64,000 bases of DNA from Phycisphaerales bacterium (GCA_020639115.1 JACKHG010000003.1:62001-126000), one strand, 5' to 3'; positions 44,262-53,389 are shown, counted from the first letter of the stretch. The notes: generated from the sequence alone by a model not told the origin. Translations and numbers: made by a program.

Positions 44262-47200
44262 CTACGGGCGGACCGGCACCGCATGTTGCATGACCGGTGC
44301 GTGTGCTCCCGGCCGCAGCGGCTTGCGAATCACCTGTTCGTCCGGCGACGTGCTTCCGCCACTGTTGATCAGGGGCGGCGCCGCGAAGGCGTCGCCTACG
44401 AAGTCGCGGTAGCACAGCAGCCAATACTGGTAGTCGACCGCGGTGACGCAGTTGTCGCCGTCGTAGTCCGCGTTCGCCACGTAGCCGGCGCCGCCGGAGC
44501 AGGATCCGAACGCGGCGAGGAAGATCGCGTAGTCATCCGCGTCGCAGTCGGTGTCTCCGTCGAGGTCGCCGCAGTTGGTCGCGGTGCCGGTCAGTGTTGC
44601 GACGTAGTCGTTCGTCGTGCCGCACGGAGCGGTGAACGACGATTCCTGGCCGCCCATGTGGCCGTGGCCGACGTAGAGGTAGTAGGTGCCGCCCGCGGTC
44701 ACCGGGAACGTCACGCTGGTTTCGCCGCAGTCGGCGGTCGTCGCAGTCGGGTTGATACCGCCGGAGGTGTTGTCGCACCCGGGCAGGCCGGGCGTGAACT
44801 GCTCCATGACGCCGACCTCGGCGCTGACGTTAGCGCGCAGCGACCAGGTCATCGTGTCGTCCTTGGGCGCCACGAACTCGTACCAGTCGCCGTCATACTC
44901 GTAGTTGGTCGCCCAAACGGTGCCGCAGATCGTCTCGTCCACCGAGATCGGTTCGAACACCGCCGGGAACGACCAGCAACCGTTGTTGGTGCGGTCGCCG
45001 CAGGTCTCGGCCTCGGCAACGCTTCCCGCCGGGCAGGCCACGTCACACACGGCAACCTCATGGACGTCGAGCACGTACTCGCCGCACTGGTAGTCGCCCT
45101 CCACATCGACGAAGTAGTCACCGGCGGTCAGGTATGCGGTTACCTCGCCGGAGAACCCATAGCAGGCGTAAGAACTCCAACCAATCTCCTCCCCGCACAT
45201 CGACGTGCCGACGGCGATCCAGGTGGCATTGGTCGTATGCAGGCAGGTATTGATGCTCCACACGCCATCGTGCGGAATCGTGACGCGGTAGACGTGTTCC
45301 GGCGTCTCGTTGTACTGATCCACCGGGTGGCAGCGGTTGAGGGTATTGCAGGTTGTGCGCACCGGTGAGGTGTAGGGCGCCACGACCTCGAAATCGGGCT
45401 CGGCCGGATCCTGGCACGCATCCGTGCCGCACGACGTATCCGGAGTCCAGATGCCGTCATATCCGCCGACGCAGTCGAACATCGTCGTGTCGGCGCAATT
45501 CGGGTACGGTGAATAGCAGCAACGGCCGGGGGCACAGCCCTTGCCGAGATAAGTGCAGGTCTTCTCGAACCCGCCCCAACTGGTGTCCAGCGTGCTGCAG
45601 AGCTCGACGCCGTCGAGACGCACGGCGTATCCGCCGGCGAAGAACGACTGGCCGTCGCCGGCGAGGTCGTGAATCGTGAAGTCCACGCAACCGTTGGAAT
45701 CGATGCAGCAGTACTCGAAGAGCGTCGTGTAGGACTCGCTGTACGGACCGCCCGAGCGGAGCACGGCGCCGGAGTCCCGATCGGTGATTTCCCAGGTCGT
45801 CTCATTCGGATACTGGTCGGTGCGAATCTCGACCTCGAGCATGCTCTCCGGGCAGCCACCGCATGGGGGCCTGAGCTCGTCGCACAGCTCGTCCTTGACG
45901 AAACGCGCGGACGCGGGGCAATCCTGCAGCCGCACGTCGTCCGCGCAACTGCCCGAGTCTTCGTCACAGCAGGCGCCGCGCACTTCCCACGGCACGCCCG
46001 TCATCGTGAGCTGGTAGTCGTTGCGGCCGCCGCAGGGCATATCGAACCAGCCGTCCGGACCCACAAAATACCAGTAGGTGCCCGGCAGCGCGTTGTAGAC
46101 CACGGTGACTTCCTCGCAGTCTCCACCGGTCGACCACGGATTGATCACGCCCGTGAGCTGGTCGCAACCGACGACGCCGGGCGTACTCGGTTCCATCAGG
46201 CCGGTGGACACGCCGGTGAGGAACTGGGACTCGACGGTGAACGTCAGCGTCATCGGCTCGGCGATGGTGAATTCGTACCAGTCCGTGTCGCGCTCTCCAT
46301 TGTCCGCCCAGCCGGTCCCGCAGACCGTCTGGTCGAAGGCCAGCGGCTCGAACTGCGGCGTCATCAGGTTGCAGCCGTCGTTGGTCCGCGTTCCGCAGAC
46401 TTCGTTTTCCACCACGCCGTTCGTTGGGCAGTCGAATTCGCACGCGCCGTCGCGCACGTTGAGGTCGAAGCAGAACTCATGGGACGGGTTGATGTACACG
46501 GGAATCAGGATGCTGCCGGGGCCCGGTATGTCCCGCCACCAGACCTCCGGATTCCAGTTGAAGTTCGGGCAGTTGTGCCACTGGTAGTTGCCCGCGACGG
46601 CGGCTGAGCAGTCGTTGCAGTCGGGATAGTAGACGATGCCGATCTCGTCTCCGCCCATGCCGAGCGCGGTCGCGCAATAGTCGGTCTCCACGGTGTTGAC
46701 CGTGTAGGGCAGTTCGATCTCGTACCACACCGCGTTCCAGTCGAGGACCCCGGGGCAGTCGGTTGATGAGCCCTGGTTCGTGCCGCAGACCGTGGTCGGA
46801 TACGGTCCGGTGACGAGTTCGGCGTCGATGCACTCGTCGTTGGGGGGCGGAAGCACTTCCGTTACGTTGAACTCGACGCAGAAATCGTGCGCCGGGTTGA
46901 GGTAAACCGGCACCATGATGGTGCCCGGACCCGGCAGATCGTTCCAGTGTACGGATGGGTTGAACTCGCCGGCACCGCAATCATGCCAGACGTAGGTTCC
47001 CCAAACCGGAGCGTCGCACTCGCCACAGTTGTGCTGGAGCACCGTGCCCACCGCGAACGACGACAGGCTGAAACCGCTGGCGCAGTAGTCAGCGACGAGA
47101 TTGTTGACCGCGTAGGGCAGTTCAACCGCATACCAGACGGCGTCCCCATTCCAGCCGGTGGGGCAATCGGTCGTGGCGCCCACGTTCGTACTGCACACGG

Positions 47201-47630
47201 TGGTAGGGTACGGGCCCGTGACCGCGGTGGCGTTGGCGCACTCGTCGTTGGCGGGTGCATCGCGCAGGACGCGCGGTGCCGCGAGTTCGATCGCGGCGTC
47301 GGGAGCGCCCGTCTGGCCGACCGATAGGCTGGGCTGCGCAGCCGACGGTCCTTGGGGCGCAGCGGCGTGCACTGCTGTGGCCGGTGACGAGACGGCTGGT
47401 GGTGCTGCGCAGTCTGCGGCCCGGGCTGCGGTGCAGGCGCGGCCGGCGTGTGTGGCGGTCGCGGCAGGGGTCCTCAGCGTGCCGGCTGGCACGGGCGTAG
47501 CGGGCTGGGGCGCGCTCGCCTTGACGGCAGGGGCGGCCTCTGCGGTCGTAGGGGTATCCGCACCCTGCGCGAGTGCGCTTGCGCAGAGGAGTACGGCGCC
47601 CAGTGCGGAGACGTGTTTTTTCCAGTTCAT
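44262..47630 (-). CDS. Large exported Cys-rich repeat protein with C-terminal dockerin-like domain
   Basis: The 1122-residue protein has a signal peptide (about residues 5-25, cleavage near ALA-Q). After an Ala/Pro-rich linker it holds two about 130-residue repeats starting NDECANATAV and NDECIDAELV, each with VTGPYPTTVC, then two longer repeats starting CEFDCPTNG and CDVACPAGS with WYEF and NDYxxTLTG endings, separated by a unit with DLAGDGQSFFAGG. The C terminus has two Ca-binding dockerin-like repeats (CGDLDGDTDCDADDY and NADYDGDNCVTAVDY). Many paired cysteines suggest an extracellular, disulfide-rich beta protein. AAAGGAGGT lies 7 bases before ATG 47630. No enzyme motif is seen. Confidence 0.82.
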   Translation of the reverse strand: MNWKKHVSALGAVLLCASALAQGADTPTTAEAAPAVKASAPQPATPVPAGTLRTPAATATHAGRACTAARAADCAAPPAVSSPATAVHAAAPQGPSAAQPSLSVGQTGAPDAAIELAAPRVLRDAPANDECANATAVTGPYPTTVCSTNVGATTDCPTGWNGDAVWYAVELPYAVNNLVADYCASGFSLSSFAVGTVLQHNCGECDAPVWGTYVWHDCGAGEFNPSVHWNDLPGPGTIMVPVYLNPAHDFCVEFNVTEVLPPPNDECIDAELVTGPYPTTVCGTNQGSSTDCPGVLDWNAVWYEIELPYTVNTVETDYCATALGMGGDEIGIVYYPDCNDCSAAVAGNYQWHNCPNFNWNPEVWWRDIPGPGSILIPVYINPSHEFCFDLNVRDGACEFDCPTNGVVENEVCGTRTNDGCNLMTPQFEPLAFDQTVCGTGWADNGERDTDWYEFTIAEPMTLTFTVESQFLTGVSTGLMEPSTPGVVGCDQLTGVINPWSTGGDCEEVTVVYNALPGTYWYFVGPDGWFDMPCGGRNDYQLTMTGVPWEVRGACCDEDSGSCADDVRLQDCPASARFVKDELCDELRPPCGGCPESMLEVEIRTDQYPNETTWEITDRDSGAVLRSGGPYSESYTTLFEYCCIDSNGCVDFTIHDLAGDGQSFFAGGYAVRLDGVELCSTLDTSWGGFEKTCTYLGKGCAPGRCCYSPYPNCADTTMFDCVGGYDGIWTPDTSCGTDACQDPAEPDFEVVAPYTSPVRTTCNTLNRCHPVDQYNETPEHVYRVTIPHDGVWSINTCLHTTNATWIAVGTSMCGEEIGWSSYACYGFSGEVTAYLTAGDYFVDVEGDYQCGEYVLDVHEVAVCDVACPAGSVAEAETCGDRTNNGCWSFPAVFEPISVDETICGTVWATNYEYDGDWYEFVAPKDDTMTWSLRANVSAEVGVMEQFTPGLPGCDNTSGGINPTATTADCGETSVTFPVTAGGTYYLYVGHGHMGGQESSFTAPCGTTNDYVATLTGTATNCGDLDGDTDCDADDYAIFLAAFGSCSGGAGYVANADYDGDNCVTAVDYQYWLLCYRDFVGDAFAAPPLINSGGSTSPDEQVIRKPLRPGAHAPVMQHAVPVRP

Positions 47631-47967
47631 GGGTGGTACCTCCTTTGGAATTTGTCCTCGAGCCGCGAGGGCTCCGATGTCGGAACGCGCGAGCGCAATC
47701 ACGTGGCGTTGCGGGTCACGGGTCGTCGCTGGATGGTGCCTCCTGGGGAAGGCGTTCTGGTGATTTCCCCTCATGTAGCCGGCATCATGGAGGACCGCGG
47801 GTCCGCATGAAGCCGTGCTGGACTGGCGTGGCCAAGTCCGTGGCAGTTGCCACTGTAACGCTCGCGCAAGTCCGTTTCAATCTTTATGTGGAGATTTCTA
47901 GAAATCTTTGTGCGGATCGACAGATGGTGATTGACCCGGCGCCAAACCAGCGGTTATTCTGGTCATC
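47631..47967. other. Divergent regulatory region
   Basis: No gene lies in these 337 bases. A perfect 16-base palindrome, AGATTTCTAGAAATCT, is at 47892-47907. It is flanked by two near-copies of AATCTTTRTGYGG (from 47879 and 47903), upstream of the promoter at 47931-47960. Together these look like an operator region for one or both divergent genes. Confidence 0.5.
47931..47960 (+). promoter_or_regulatory. Promoter placing the start of transcription at ATG 47968
   Basis: TTGACC (47931-47936), an 18-base spacer and TATTCT (47955-47960) lie 7 bases before the ATG. Transcription would begin at or beside the start codon, giving a leaderless mRNA; no Shine-Dalgarno is present. Confidence 0.6.
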
Positions 47968-49212
47968 ATGGCCGATCGAGACCCACAGAGCGGGGGCAAC
48001 GGCTCCTTTCTGGACGAGACAGCCGCTGTTCTGGGGCGCGTACGGGCGGGGCTTGCCGAGGTAATCGCCGCGGTCCCCGAGCACGTCGCCGACAGCGCCG
48101 ACCTCCACCGCGCCCTGCGCATCCAGAAAACCGCGAGCTGGCGGCTGTTCAAGGCAGCCACCGCCACCGATCCGCTGGCAGCAGCCCCCCACGTCCCCAC
48201 GCCCGCCGTGCTCAAGAAGTTCTTCGAGGCAGCAGCAGCCCGCGGCGTGGAACCCGGCACGATCGAAAGTGCGGAGCGCGCGACCGCGGACCTCGAGCGG
48301 CTGGTAAGCAAGCACGCCGGCGACCGGGCGACGTTCGACTCGATGGTCGGCTCACTGCTGGACGCGGAGGAATCGCGGCAGATCGGTCTGGCCCACCGTC
48401 GCTTGGTTTTTCGCGGCCTGAAGCACATCCTGGGCATGCAGGCCAAGACGCAGCTCAAGTTCATGGCGGTCCAGCCGGCGGCTGACCCGACGATGCTCGA
48501 CCTGGCCCGGGTGGAGGGGATCATCTCCCTGCGGCAACTGCGCAGCGATGCGCCGCTGATCGTCTCGCGCTCGTGCACGGTCTTGCGCGACGGGTGCGTG
48601 CTGAAGGTGCGCCGCGAGCCGCTGAGTTCCGCGGTCGGCAACGATCGCATGTCGCTGATCTCGGAGTTCTGCAGCGAACCGCTGCCGGAGTTTCGCGAGA
48701 CAGAGGGGCCGTCGGACGTGCTGCAGGGTGAGTTGATCAGCCGCGGGGTCGGGCGCTGCAGTGCGATCACTTGCTTTGAAGGGCACGTCATCCGCGAGGT
48801 CTGCGGGCGGTACTGGTGCGCGGAGGACCCCTGGTTGAACGCGTGCCAGAAGGTGCGCACGCCGTGCGAGGCGGTGGTGCTCGACGTGCTGGTACGGGAG
48901 GGGACGTTTGGCGCGAATCAGCCGTCGGCTGCGTCGTGCTGCGAGCAGTTCAGGGAGTATCAAGGTGAGGATCCGTGGAGCTTGCGGAATCTGCCGACCA
49001 CGCGCGAGACGGTGAATTACCTGGGGCGGGGGGCGTCGGTCCTGCAGACGCAGGATTTTCCGCGGTACGCGGAGCTGGCCCGGCACGTGTTCGATCATCT
49101 CGGCTGGAATGACGAGGCGTTCGACGTATACCGGTGCCGCATCGAGTATCCCGTGGTTCCTTCCACGGTGATGATCTACTTCGACCTGCCCAAGGCGCCC
49201 GGCGCGGCGTGA
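47968..49212 (+). CDS. Hypothetical protein with a helical N-terminal domain
   Basis: The 414-residue protein is not recognised by name. Residues 20-165 are helical and include LHRALRIQKTASWRLFKAA, which resembles a helix-turn-helix, and a conserved-looking stretch with HAGDRATFDSMV. The C-terminal 200 residues are mixed with several cysteines (ASCCEQF, VRKVRTPCE area). There is no signal peptide or membrane segment. It may be a transcription regulator, but the DNA-binding role is only a guess from the N terminus. A promoter and a palindrome lie directly upstream, and the mRNA is probably leaderless. Confidence 0.6.
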   Translation: MADRDPQSGGNGSFLDETAAVLGRVRAGLAEVIAAVPEHVADSADLHRALRIQKTASWRLFKAATATDPLAAAPHVPTPAVLKKFFEAAAARGVEPGTIESAERATADLERLVSKHAGDRATFDSMVGSLLDAEESRQIGLAHRRLVFRGLKHILGMQAKTQLKFMAVQPAADPTMLDLARVEGIISLRQLRSDAPLIVSRSCTVLRDGCVLKVRREPLSSAVGNDRMSLISEFCSEPLPEFRETEGPSDVLQGELISRGVGRCSAITCFEGHVIREVCGRYWCAEDPWLNACQKVRTPCEAVVLDVLVREGTFGANQPSAASCCEQFREYQGEDPWSLRNLPTTRETVNYLGRGASVLQTQDFPRYAELARHVFDHLGWNDEAFDVYRCRIEYPVVPSTVMIYFDLPKAPGAA

Positions 49213-49333
49213 CCGGGCGGGGACGCATGTCGATACGTCCCTAGCCCGTTCCCAATCCACCTGTAGCGTCAAAGTGCGGGTCCGTGCTCGAAGAAAATCG
49301 GGTCACGCCCGCTACACATGAATAGAGCTTGCT

Positions 49334-49864
49334 CTAGTCTTCGGATTTCTCGTTGTAATACGGATCTGCGAAGCGCGCGACCATACGCTCGAAATAGCCG
49401 CGGACGAACTCGCGGTGGACCCAGTTGGACTCGGCGATGAGGGCCGCGTCGGGGTACGTGCCTGCGCACGCCGCGGCCACGACGCCCTTGACGCAGCGAA
49501 TCAGGCGCAGGCGGCCTTCATCGTCATCCTGCAGCGGCTCCAGGGCGATGCGGATGGCTTCGAGATGCGGGCGAGTCTCCGCATCAGCCCCATCGAAGCA
49601 GCCCCAGGCCATCGTGAGCAGCATGACCAGGCAGCCCTCCTGCAGGAACGCGCAGTCGTCGGTGTCGAGGCCGGCGGGCGCGAGATACTCCCAATAGGGC
49701 AGGTTGAAGACTGTGCCGAAGTACAGGTCGCCGTCGATTTCAGGGTAATCCGCGAGTTGGTGGAAGAGCAGCAGGATGTCGCGGTCGAGGCGCTGCTTGT
49801 CGGCCCAGTCCTCGAGTGAGTCGGGCGCCGAAGCGGGTTTCCAGTTCAGCTTACCGAGTGGCAC
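49334..49864 (-). CDS. Hypothetical protein
   Basis: The 176-residue, acidic, soluble protein is not recognised. It has a YPEIDGDLYFGTVFNLPYWEYL segment at its centre and no signal peptide. The start is GTG 49864 with GGAG 8 bases upstream. It is the last gene of a minus-strand run of four short genes of unknown function (49334-51467). Neighbourhood suggests it could belong to a small-protein module, but nothing in its sequence shows a role. Confidence 0.5.
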   Translation of the reverse strand: MPLGKLNWKPASAPDSLEDWADKQRLDRDILLLFHQLADYPEIDGDLYFGTVFNLPYWEYLAPAGLDTDDCAFLQEGCLVMLLTMAWGCFDGADAETRPHLEAIRIALEPLQDDDEGRLRLIRCVKGVVAAACAGTYPDAALIAESNWVHREFVRGYFERMVARFADPYYNEKSED

Positions 49865-49908
49865 GTGAGTGCTCCAAGGCCAAGTGAGCAGGCACGGAGT
49901 GCGCGCGT

Positions 49909-50355
49909 TCAGTTGCCGGTTGTCACGGTCTGGGCGGCTCCGGCGCTGACGTTCTGGCCGGATTGCGTGTCGGTGTCGGCGACGGTGCCGTCGATGGTGA
50001 TTGAGGCGTTCACGGTGGCGTCGTCCTGGGCGCTGCAGACGGCGTCGATCTGCGTGTTGAACGGATGCATCGTGTCGACGGTGACGTCGAACGTGGTCGA
50101 CCAGGGGAGGGTGACATCCTCGTCGAGGACCTGGCCCCCGGCGTTGACCTCGTCGGCGGTGACGTCGTCCTTACGGGTGATGTAGAAGACCGTGCAGCCG
50201 GTGAACGAGCCGGTGACGTCGTAGCGGACGGAGACCTTCCTGGTGCCGCCGGGCGCAGCGGACGAGTTGCAGCCGCAGGCGACGAGGGCGAGCGTGGCGG
50301 CGGCGAGAGCAAGGGCGGCGGTTGTGGGGAATTGATGAGCGCTACGACGAAACAT
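49909..50355 (-). CDS. Small lipoprotein
   Basis: The 148-residue protein has a lipoprotein signal with lipobox LVAC (Cys27) followed by a short linker and a beta-rich domain (RKVSVRYDVTGSFTG, VFYITRKDDVT). It is likely anchored to the membrane facing the periplasm. GGAGGTG precedes ATG 50355 at good spacing. No function is visible. Confidence 0.65.
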   Translation of the reverse strand: MFRRSAHQFPTTAALALAAATLALVACGCNSSAAPGGTRKVSVRYDVTGSFTGCTVFYITRKDDVTADEVNAGGQVLDEDVTLPWSTTFDVTVDTMHPFNTQIDAVCSAQDDATVNASITIDGTVADTDTQSGQNVSAGAAQTVTTGN

Positions 50356-50484
50356 CGTGTTCACCTCCAAATGATGCGGGTTGTAATGGATCCGAGCCGT
50401 GACGGGCATTCTAGCGGATCGACGGTGATCTGTCAGGTTGAACGCGATGCATGGGACAAAACAGACAGCGTTCGACCGAGTCGC

Positions 50485-50973
50485 TCACTCCTCGTCGTTG
50501 CCAGACGCCGTCGTCGCGGTAGTACTCAATTCTGTCGACGCCGCTTGCGACAAGGTCTGCTGGGTGCGGGGGATAAACCAATTCCTCAGCCGCTGCCAGA
50601 CGCCACGCGGCGTTTCGTTCGTGAAGTCGAAGAGCGGCTCGCCGCAGAGATGCGGCGGCCACAGAATGCGGCTGGCGAAGTCGGTCGAGCCCGCGAGGTG
50701 CAGGTCGAGTGGCGTACCCCAACGCGTACCCAGGGCATCGAGCAGGGAGTCGCGCCCCTCGGCATAGAAGGAAGCTTCCAGCCAGCCGCCCCCGTCCTGC
50801 ACGAAACAGATGAAGTAGTCGTCCTGGAACGGGCCGTTCGGGTTGGTCATTTCGCCGACGATGCGGATTTCATCAATCGGAAGTTTCCAGGAGGAGAGAT
50901 TCTGGGAAGCGTAGCAGACGGACTCGCCTTCCAGCCAGAGCCTGCCCGAGTCGTATTTCCGTCGACCGCCCAT
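50485..50973 (-). CDS. Hypothetical protein resembling polymorphic-toxin immunity proteins
   Basis: The 162-residue soluble protein starts MGGRRKYDSGRL and contains NPNGPFQDDYFICFVQ, WLEASFYAEGRDSLL and STDFASRILWPPHLCGEPLFDF. From memory these resemble a small-protein family found beside a WRPKRIGD-type partner, but I cannot name it. The start is ATG 50973 with GAGG 6 bases upstream. The upstream gene ends at 51006. Ser/Thr-rich residues fill the last 20 positions. Confidence 0.5.
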   Translation of the reverse strand: MGGRRKYDSGRLWLEGESVCYASQNLSSWKLPIDEIRIVGEMTNPNGPFQDDYFICFVQDGGGWLEASFYAEGRDSLLDALGTRWGTPLDLHLAGSTDFASRILWPPHLCGEPLFDFTNETPRGVWQRLRNWFIPRTQQTLSQAASTELSTTATTASGNDEE

Positions 50974-51005
50974 GGATTGCCTCGCACGTGCCGCGTTGAG
51001 GTATT

Positions 51006-51467
51006 TCAGTCCCAAAAGTTGTAGATGATATCACCAATCCGTTTCGGGCGCCAATACTGGATCTGCTCGACCTCCGCAGCCGCGAGCGCCGAGATGGCCT
51101 GATCGTCGGGTGGGAGTTCCAGCACCGATTTGCTGAGTACGCGGAAACCACTTTGCTCCGCGAGCCCGGCGATCGTCTCGGGGATGACTCGGAACTCGAG
51201 CCGGCAAGTTCCTGACAGGTGCTCGACGGCGGCGACGAATGGGTACCGCGTATTGCAGATCAGTACCGAGACCAGTTCACGTTGTGCGAAGGTGACGGCA
51301 TGGAAGTTTGGCGTCACGACGTGCGTCCTATCGAGGCCGCCCGAGACATCGCATCCTACGGCCTGGGCGGCTGCGTGACCGAGCTGCAGGAACGCTGCAA
51401 AATCGCTCCTCGTCGGAATGGGGGCACCCGAATCAAGGAATCCGGTAATGCCGCGCGGGAGGATCAC
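51006..51467 (-). CDS. Hypothetical protein with C-terminal WRPKRIGDIIYNFWD motif
   Basis: The 153-residue soluble protein begins MILPRGITGF and ends WRPKRIGDIIYNFWD. Such a terminal motif, joined to an ILPRG start, is recalled from small immunity-type proteins of toxin loci, but the identity is not proved. GTG 51467 is the start, with GGAG 9 bases upstream. The next gene begins 32 bases after its stop. Confidence 0.55.
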   Translation of the reverse strand: MILPRGITGFLDSGAPIPTRSDFAAFLQLGHAAAQAVGCDVSGGLDRTHVVTPNFHAVTFAQRELVSVLICNTRYPFVAAVEHLSGTCRLEFRVIPETIAGLAEQSGFRVLSKSVLELPPDDQAISALAAAEVEQIQYWRPKRIGDIIYNFWD

Positions 51468-52001
51468 CGTTCAAGCTCCGGGCCTTTCGGCGAATAGCTG
51501 TCGAGCACATACCCGAGCCGCGTCATGGGTGGGGTACGCACACTATGCGACAAACGAAGCCGACACGACAGCGTCCACGGAGCGCTGCACGCGGATGTAC
51601 TTTGCCGTAGGGACGCTCATCGTGCCTTACCCGTGGTGGCCGTTCAAGCCCCCGGTGGCTTGTGCGCCTTCCCGCGTTGCGATTCTACACGATGCCACTC
51701 CATCTGCTTGGGGGCTGCGCGCCGGTTGGGATCGGAGGAATCCAATTGACAATATGGTAGGCGTAACGTTGGACGTGGGCACGCGCATTTGCCTAGCTGT
51801 AAATACTTGATTATCGTAGACTTACGGATCTGGCCGGTGCGGTGAGTGTTTATCGGCAGACCGGTTTACGGCGGCTCTGCGTGTCCAGCGAGGTGTGGCG
51901 CGAGCACGCAACAGGGTGGTACCCAGCGGCGCCTTGCACGCCGGCGCGATCTTCGCCCCTCAACTTTCGTTCCTATCGGGACATCGCGGCGGATCGGTGT
52001 C
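51468..52001. other. Intergenic region without a supported gene
   Basis: About 530 bases between divergent genes. It is less GC-rich than its surroundings (for example 51750-51850). Short open frames on both strands show no codon bias, ribosome site or domain, and no repeat or RNA gene was recognised. Confidence 0.5.
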
Positions 52002-52868
52002 ATGGCACGGTGCAGCGGAATGAAGACATTCCTTTACCAACCGATGGGCCCTCGCGTCCTCACCGCCCTAGCAGCCATCGTCCTTGCGCTGTTGCTCACG
52101 CCATTCAGCGGCTGGTTCTTGTTGCTGTTCGCTCCATTCGTAACCTACGCCATCATTGGGTTCAGGCTGACGCGGCGCCGCGTTGCCCTGCGCGCCTGCC
52201 TGATGCCGAGACTGATGCTGTTACCACTGATTGTAGCAGCATGGATCAGTTCGCATCAGCGCATGATGTACTGCCTCGTATCGCTGGGGGAGAATCGCGT
52301 CGCCGGTTTCTATCTTTTTCCGGGCGTCGTGGAGGCAGGAGTTTATAGGCATGATCCTGCTGGCCTGAAGTACCTTCGGGAAGGCGTTTCGGACGACATT
52401 GCCGATGTCATGACGGAGGATGTTCGGCGATTTCAGAGGTACGAGGGCTCTGAGCAGGTGTACGACTGCATCTGTTTCAATCCCATTAAGACCCTTCCGA
52501 GGTTCAACGTCTTCGAATGTCGCAACATCCCTGTAATCAATGGTTGGGGCGCCGTAGGCTCGATTTATGCGGGGCTTCGCGGCGACGGCGGATGGACCAA
52601 TTCGGACTTCTACGTCCACGCAGGACGGTGGACCTCTGGATTCGCGTATTCGAGCTACCACGTGGGCTTTCATTTCATCGCGTTGTGCCTTCTCGCGGCG
52701 ATCCCGTATGTAACAGGGCTCCGACGCTGGCGGCGCTATGAAAATCGTCTGAACATCGGGTTGTGCGTGGGTTGCGGTTATGATTTGCGCGGTTCGGCCG
52801 GAGACCGCTGTTCAGAATGTGGCGCCAAGATCGAGCGGGCTTTGGTGAACGATCAGGTGGACGACTGA
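52002..52868 (+). CDS. Membrane protein with C-terminal CGYDLRG zinc ribbon
   Basis: The 288-residue protein has two or three N-terminal membrane helices (about residues 20-45, 40-60 and 65-85), a soluble central domain, a further helix near 225-250, and a zinc ribbon CVGCGYDLRGSAGDRCSECG at the C terminus (four cysteines). CGYDLRG ribbons are widespread in planctomycete membrane proteins of unknown role. The start is ATG 52002 or ATG 52020 (MKTFLYQ), and no ribosome site is clear at either. Confidence 0.7.
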   Translation: MARCSGMKTFLYQPMGPRVLTALAAIVLALLLTPFSGWFLLLFAPFVTYAIIGFRLTRRRVALRACLMPRLMLLPLIVAAWISSHQRMMYCLVSLGENRVAGFYLFPGVVEAGVYRHDPAGLKYLREGVSDDIADVMTEDVRRFQRYEGSEQVYDCICFNPIKTLPRFNVFECRNIPVINGWGAVGSIYAGLRGDGGWTNSDFYVHAGRWTSGFAYSSYHVGFHFIALCLLAAIPYVTGLRRWRRYENRLNIGLCVGCGYDLRGSAGDRCSECGAKIERALVNDQVDD

Positions 52869-53047
52869 CATGGCGAATCCGCAACTTGTCTCAGTGCGCC
52901 GCCGATGTGGGGAACCCCCTAGCGGGATTTGAAAACCTTCCATGGTTGTCGCAGCGGGGGTCGCCGTCTGGTGGCGGCCGAGCTCACCGTCAGTCACGAG
53001 CAAGAGCCGAATGACTCACTTTGGATGAAAGCACACACGCTCCGACC

Positions 53048-53389
53048 TCACGACTCTGGATCAAACCCGAATACGCGAAGCTCCTGATCACAGCGACACG
53101 CCTTCGAAATACGTGCGGCCCAGGCGATGGCCTCCGTCCTGGAAGGCAACTCAAGTACCGTGAATCCACCATCGAGCGGAGGCGCCCACGGGTAGCCTCC
53201 CTCCGCGACTGAGCCATTGGCCGAAACCAGCACGGGCGGTACCGTCTCATCGATACCACCGCCGAAAACGTAGACGCCCGCTTTCTTCGCCTCACGAATC
53301 ACGGCGTGAGCGTCGCGACCCACCGCTTCCCATTCACTGTCGGGTACCCTCATTGCGGCACTGGGGAATGAGATCAGGTACTTTGTCAC
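53048..53389 (-). CDS. YCII-related domain protein
   Basis: The 113-residue protein matches the YCII/DGPF-like ferredoxin-fold family: TKYLISF start, EWEAVGRDAHAVIREAKKAGVYVFGGG (with a conserved His/Asp region), and a WAARISKAC helix near the end. Members are small alpha/beta proteins, some acting on small molecules or as accessory proteins of sigma/ECF systems. The start is GTG 53389, with GGAGGAGG 4 bases upstream; the longer frame to 53653 crosses the tRNA gene and is not coding. Confidence 0.78.
   Translation of the reverse strand: MTKYLISFPSAAMRVPDSEWEAVGRDAHAVIREAKKAGVYVFGGGIDETVPPVLVSANGSVAEGGYPWAPPLDGGFTVLELPSRTEAIAWAARISKACRCDQELRVFGFDPES

Noticed and set aside
40666..47630. Cellulosome gene cluster
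   Set aside because: Dockerin-like repeats are present but no cohesin, scaffoldin or cellulase is seen.
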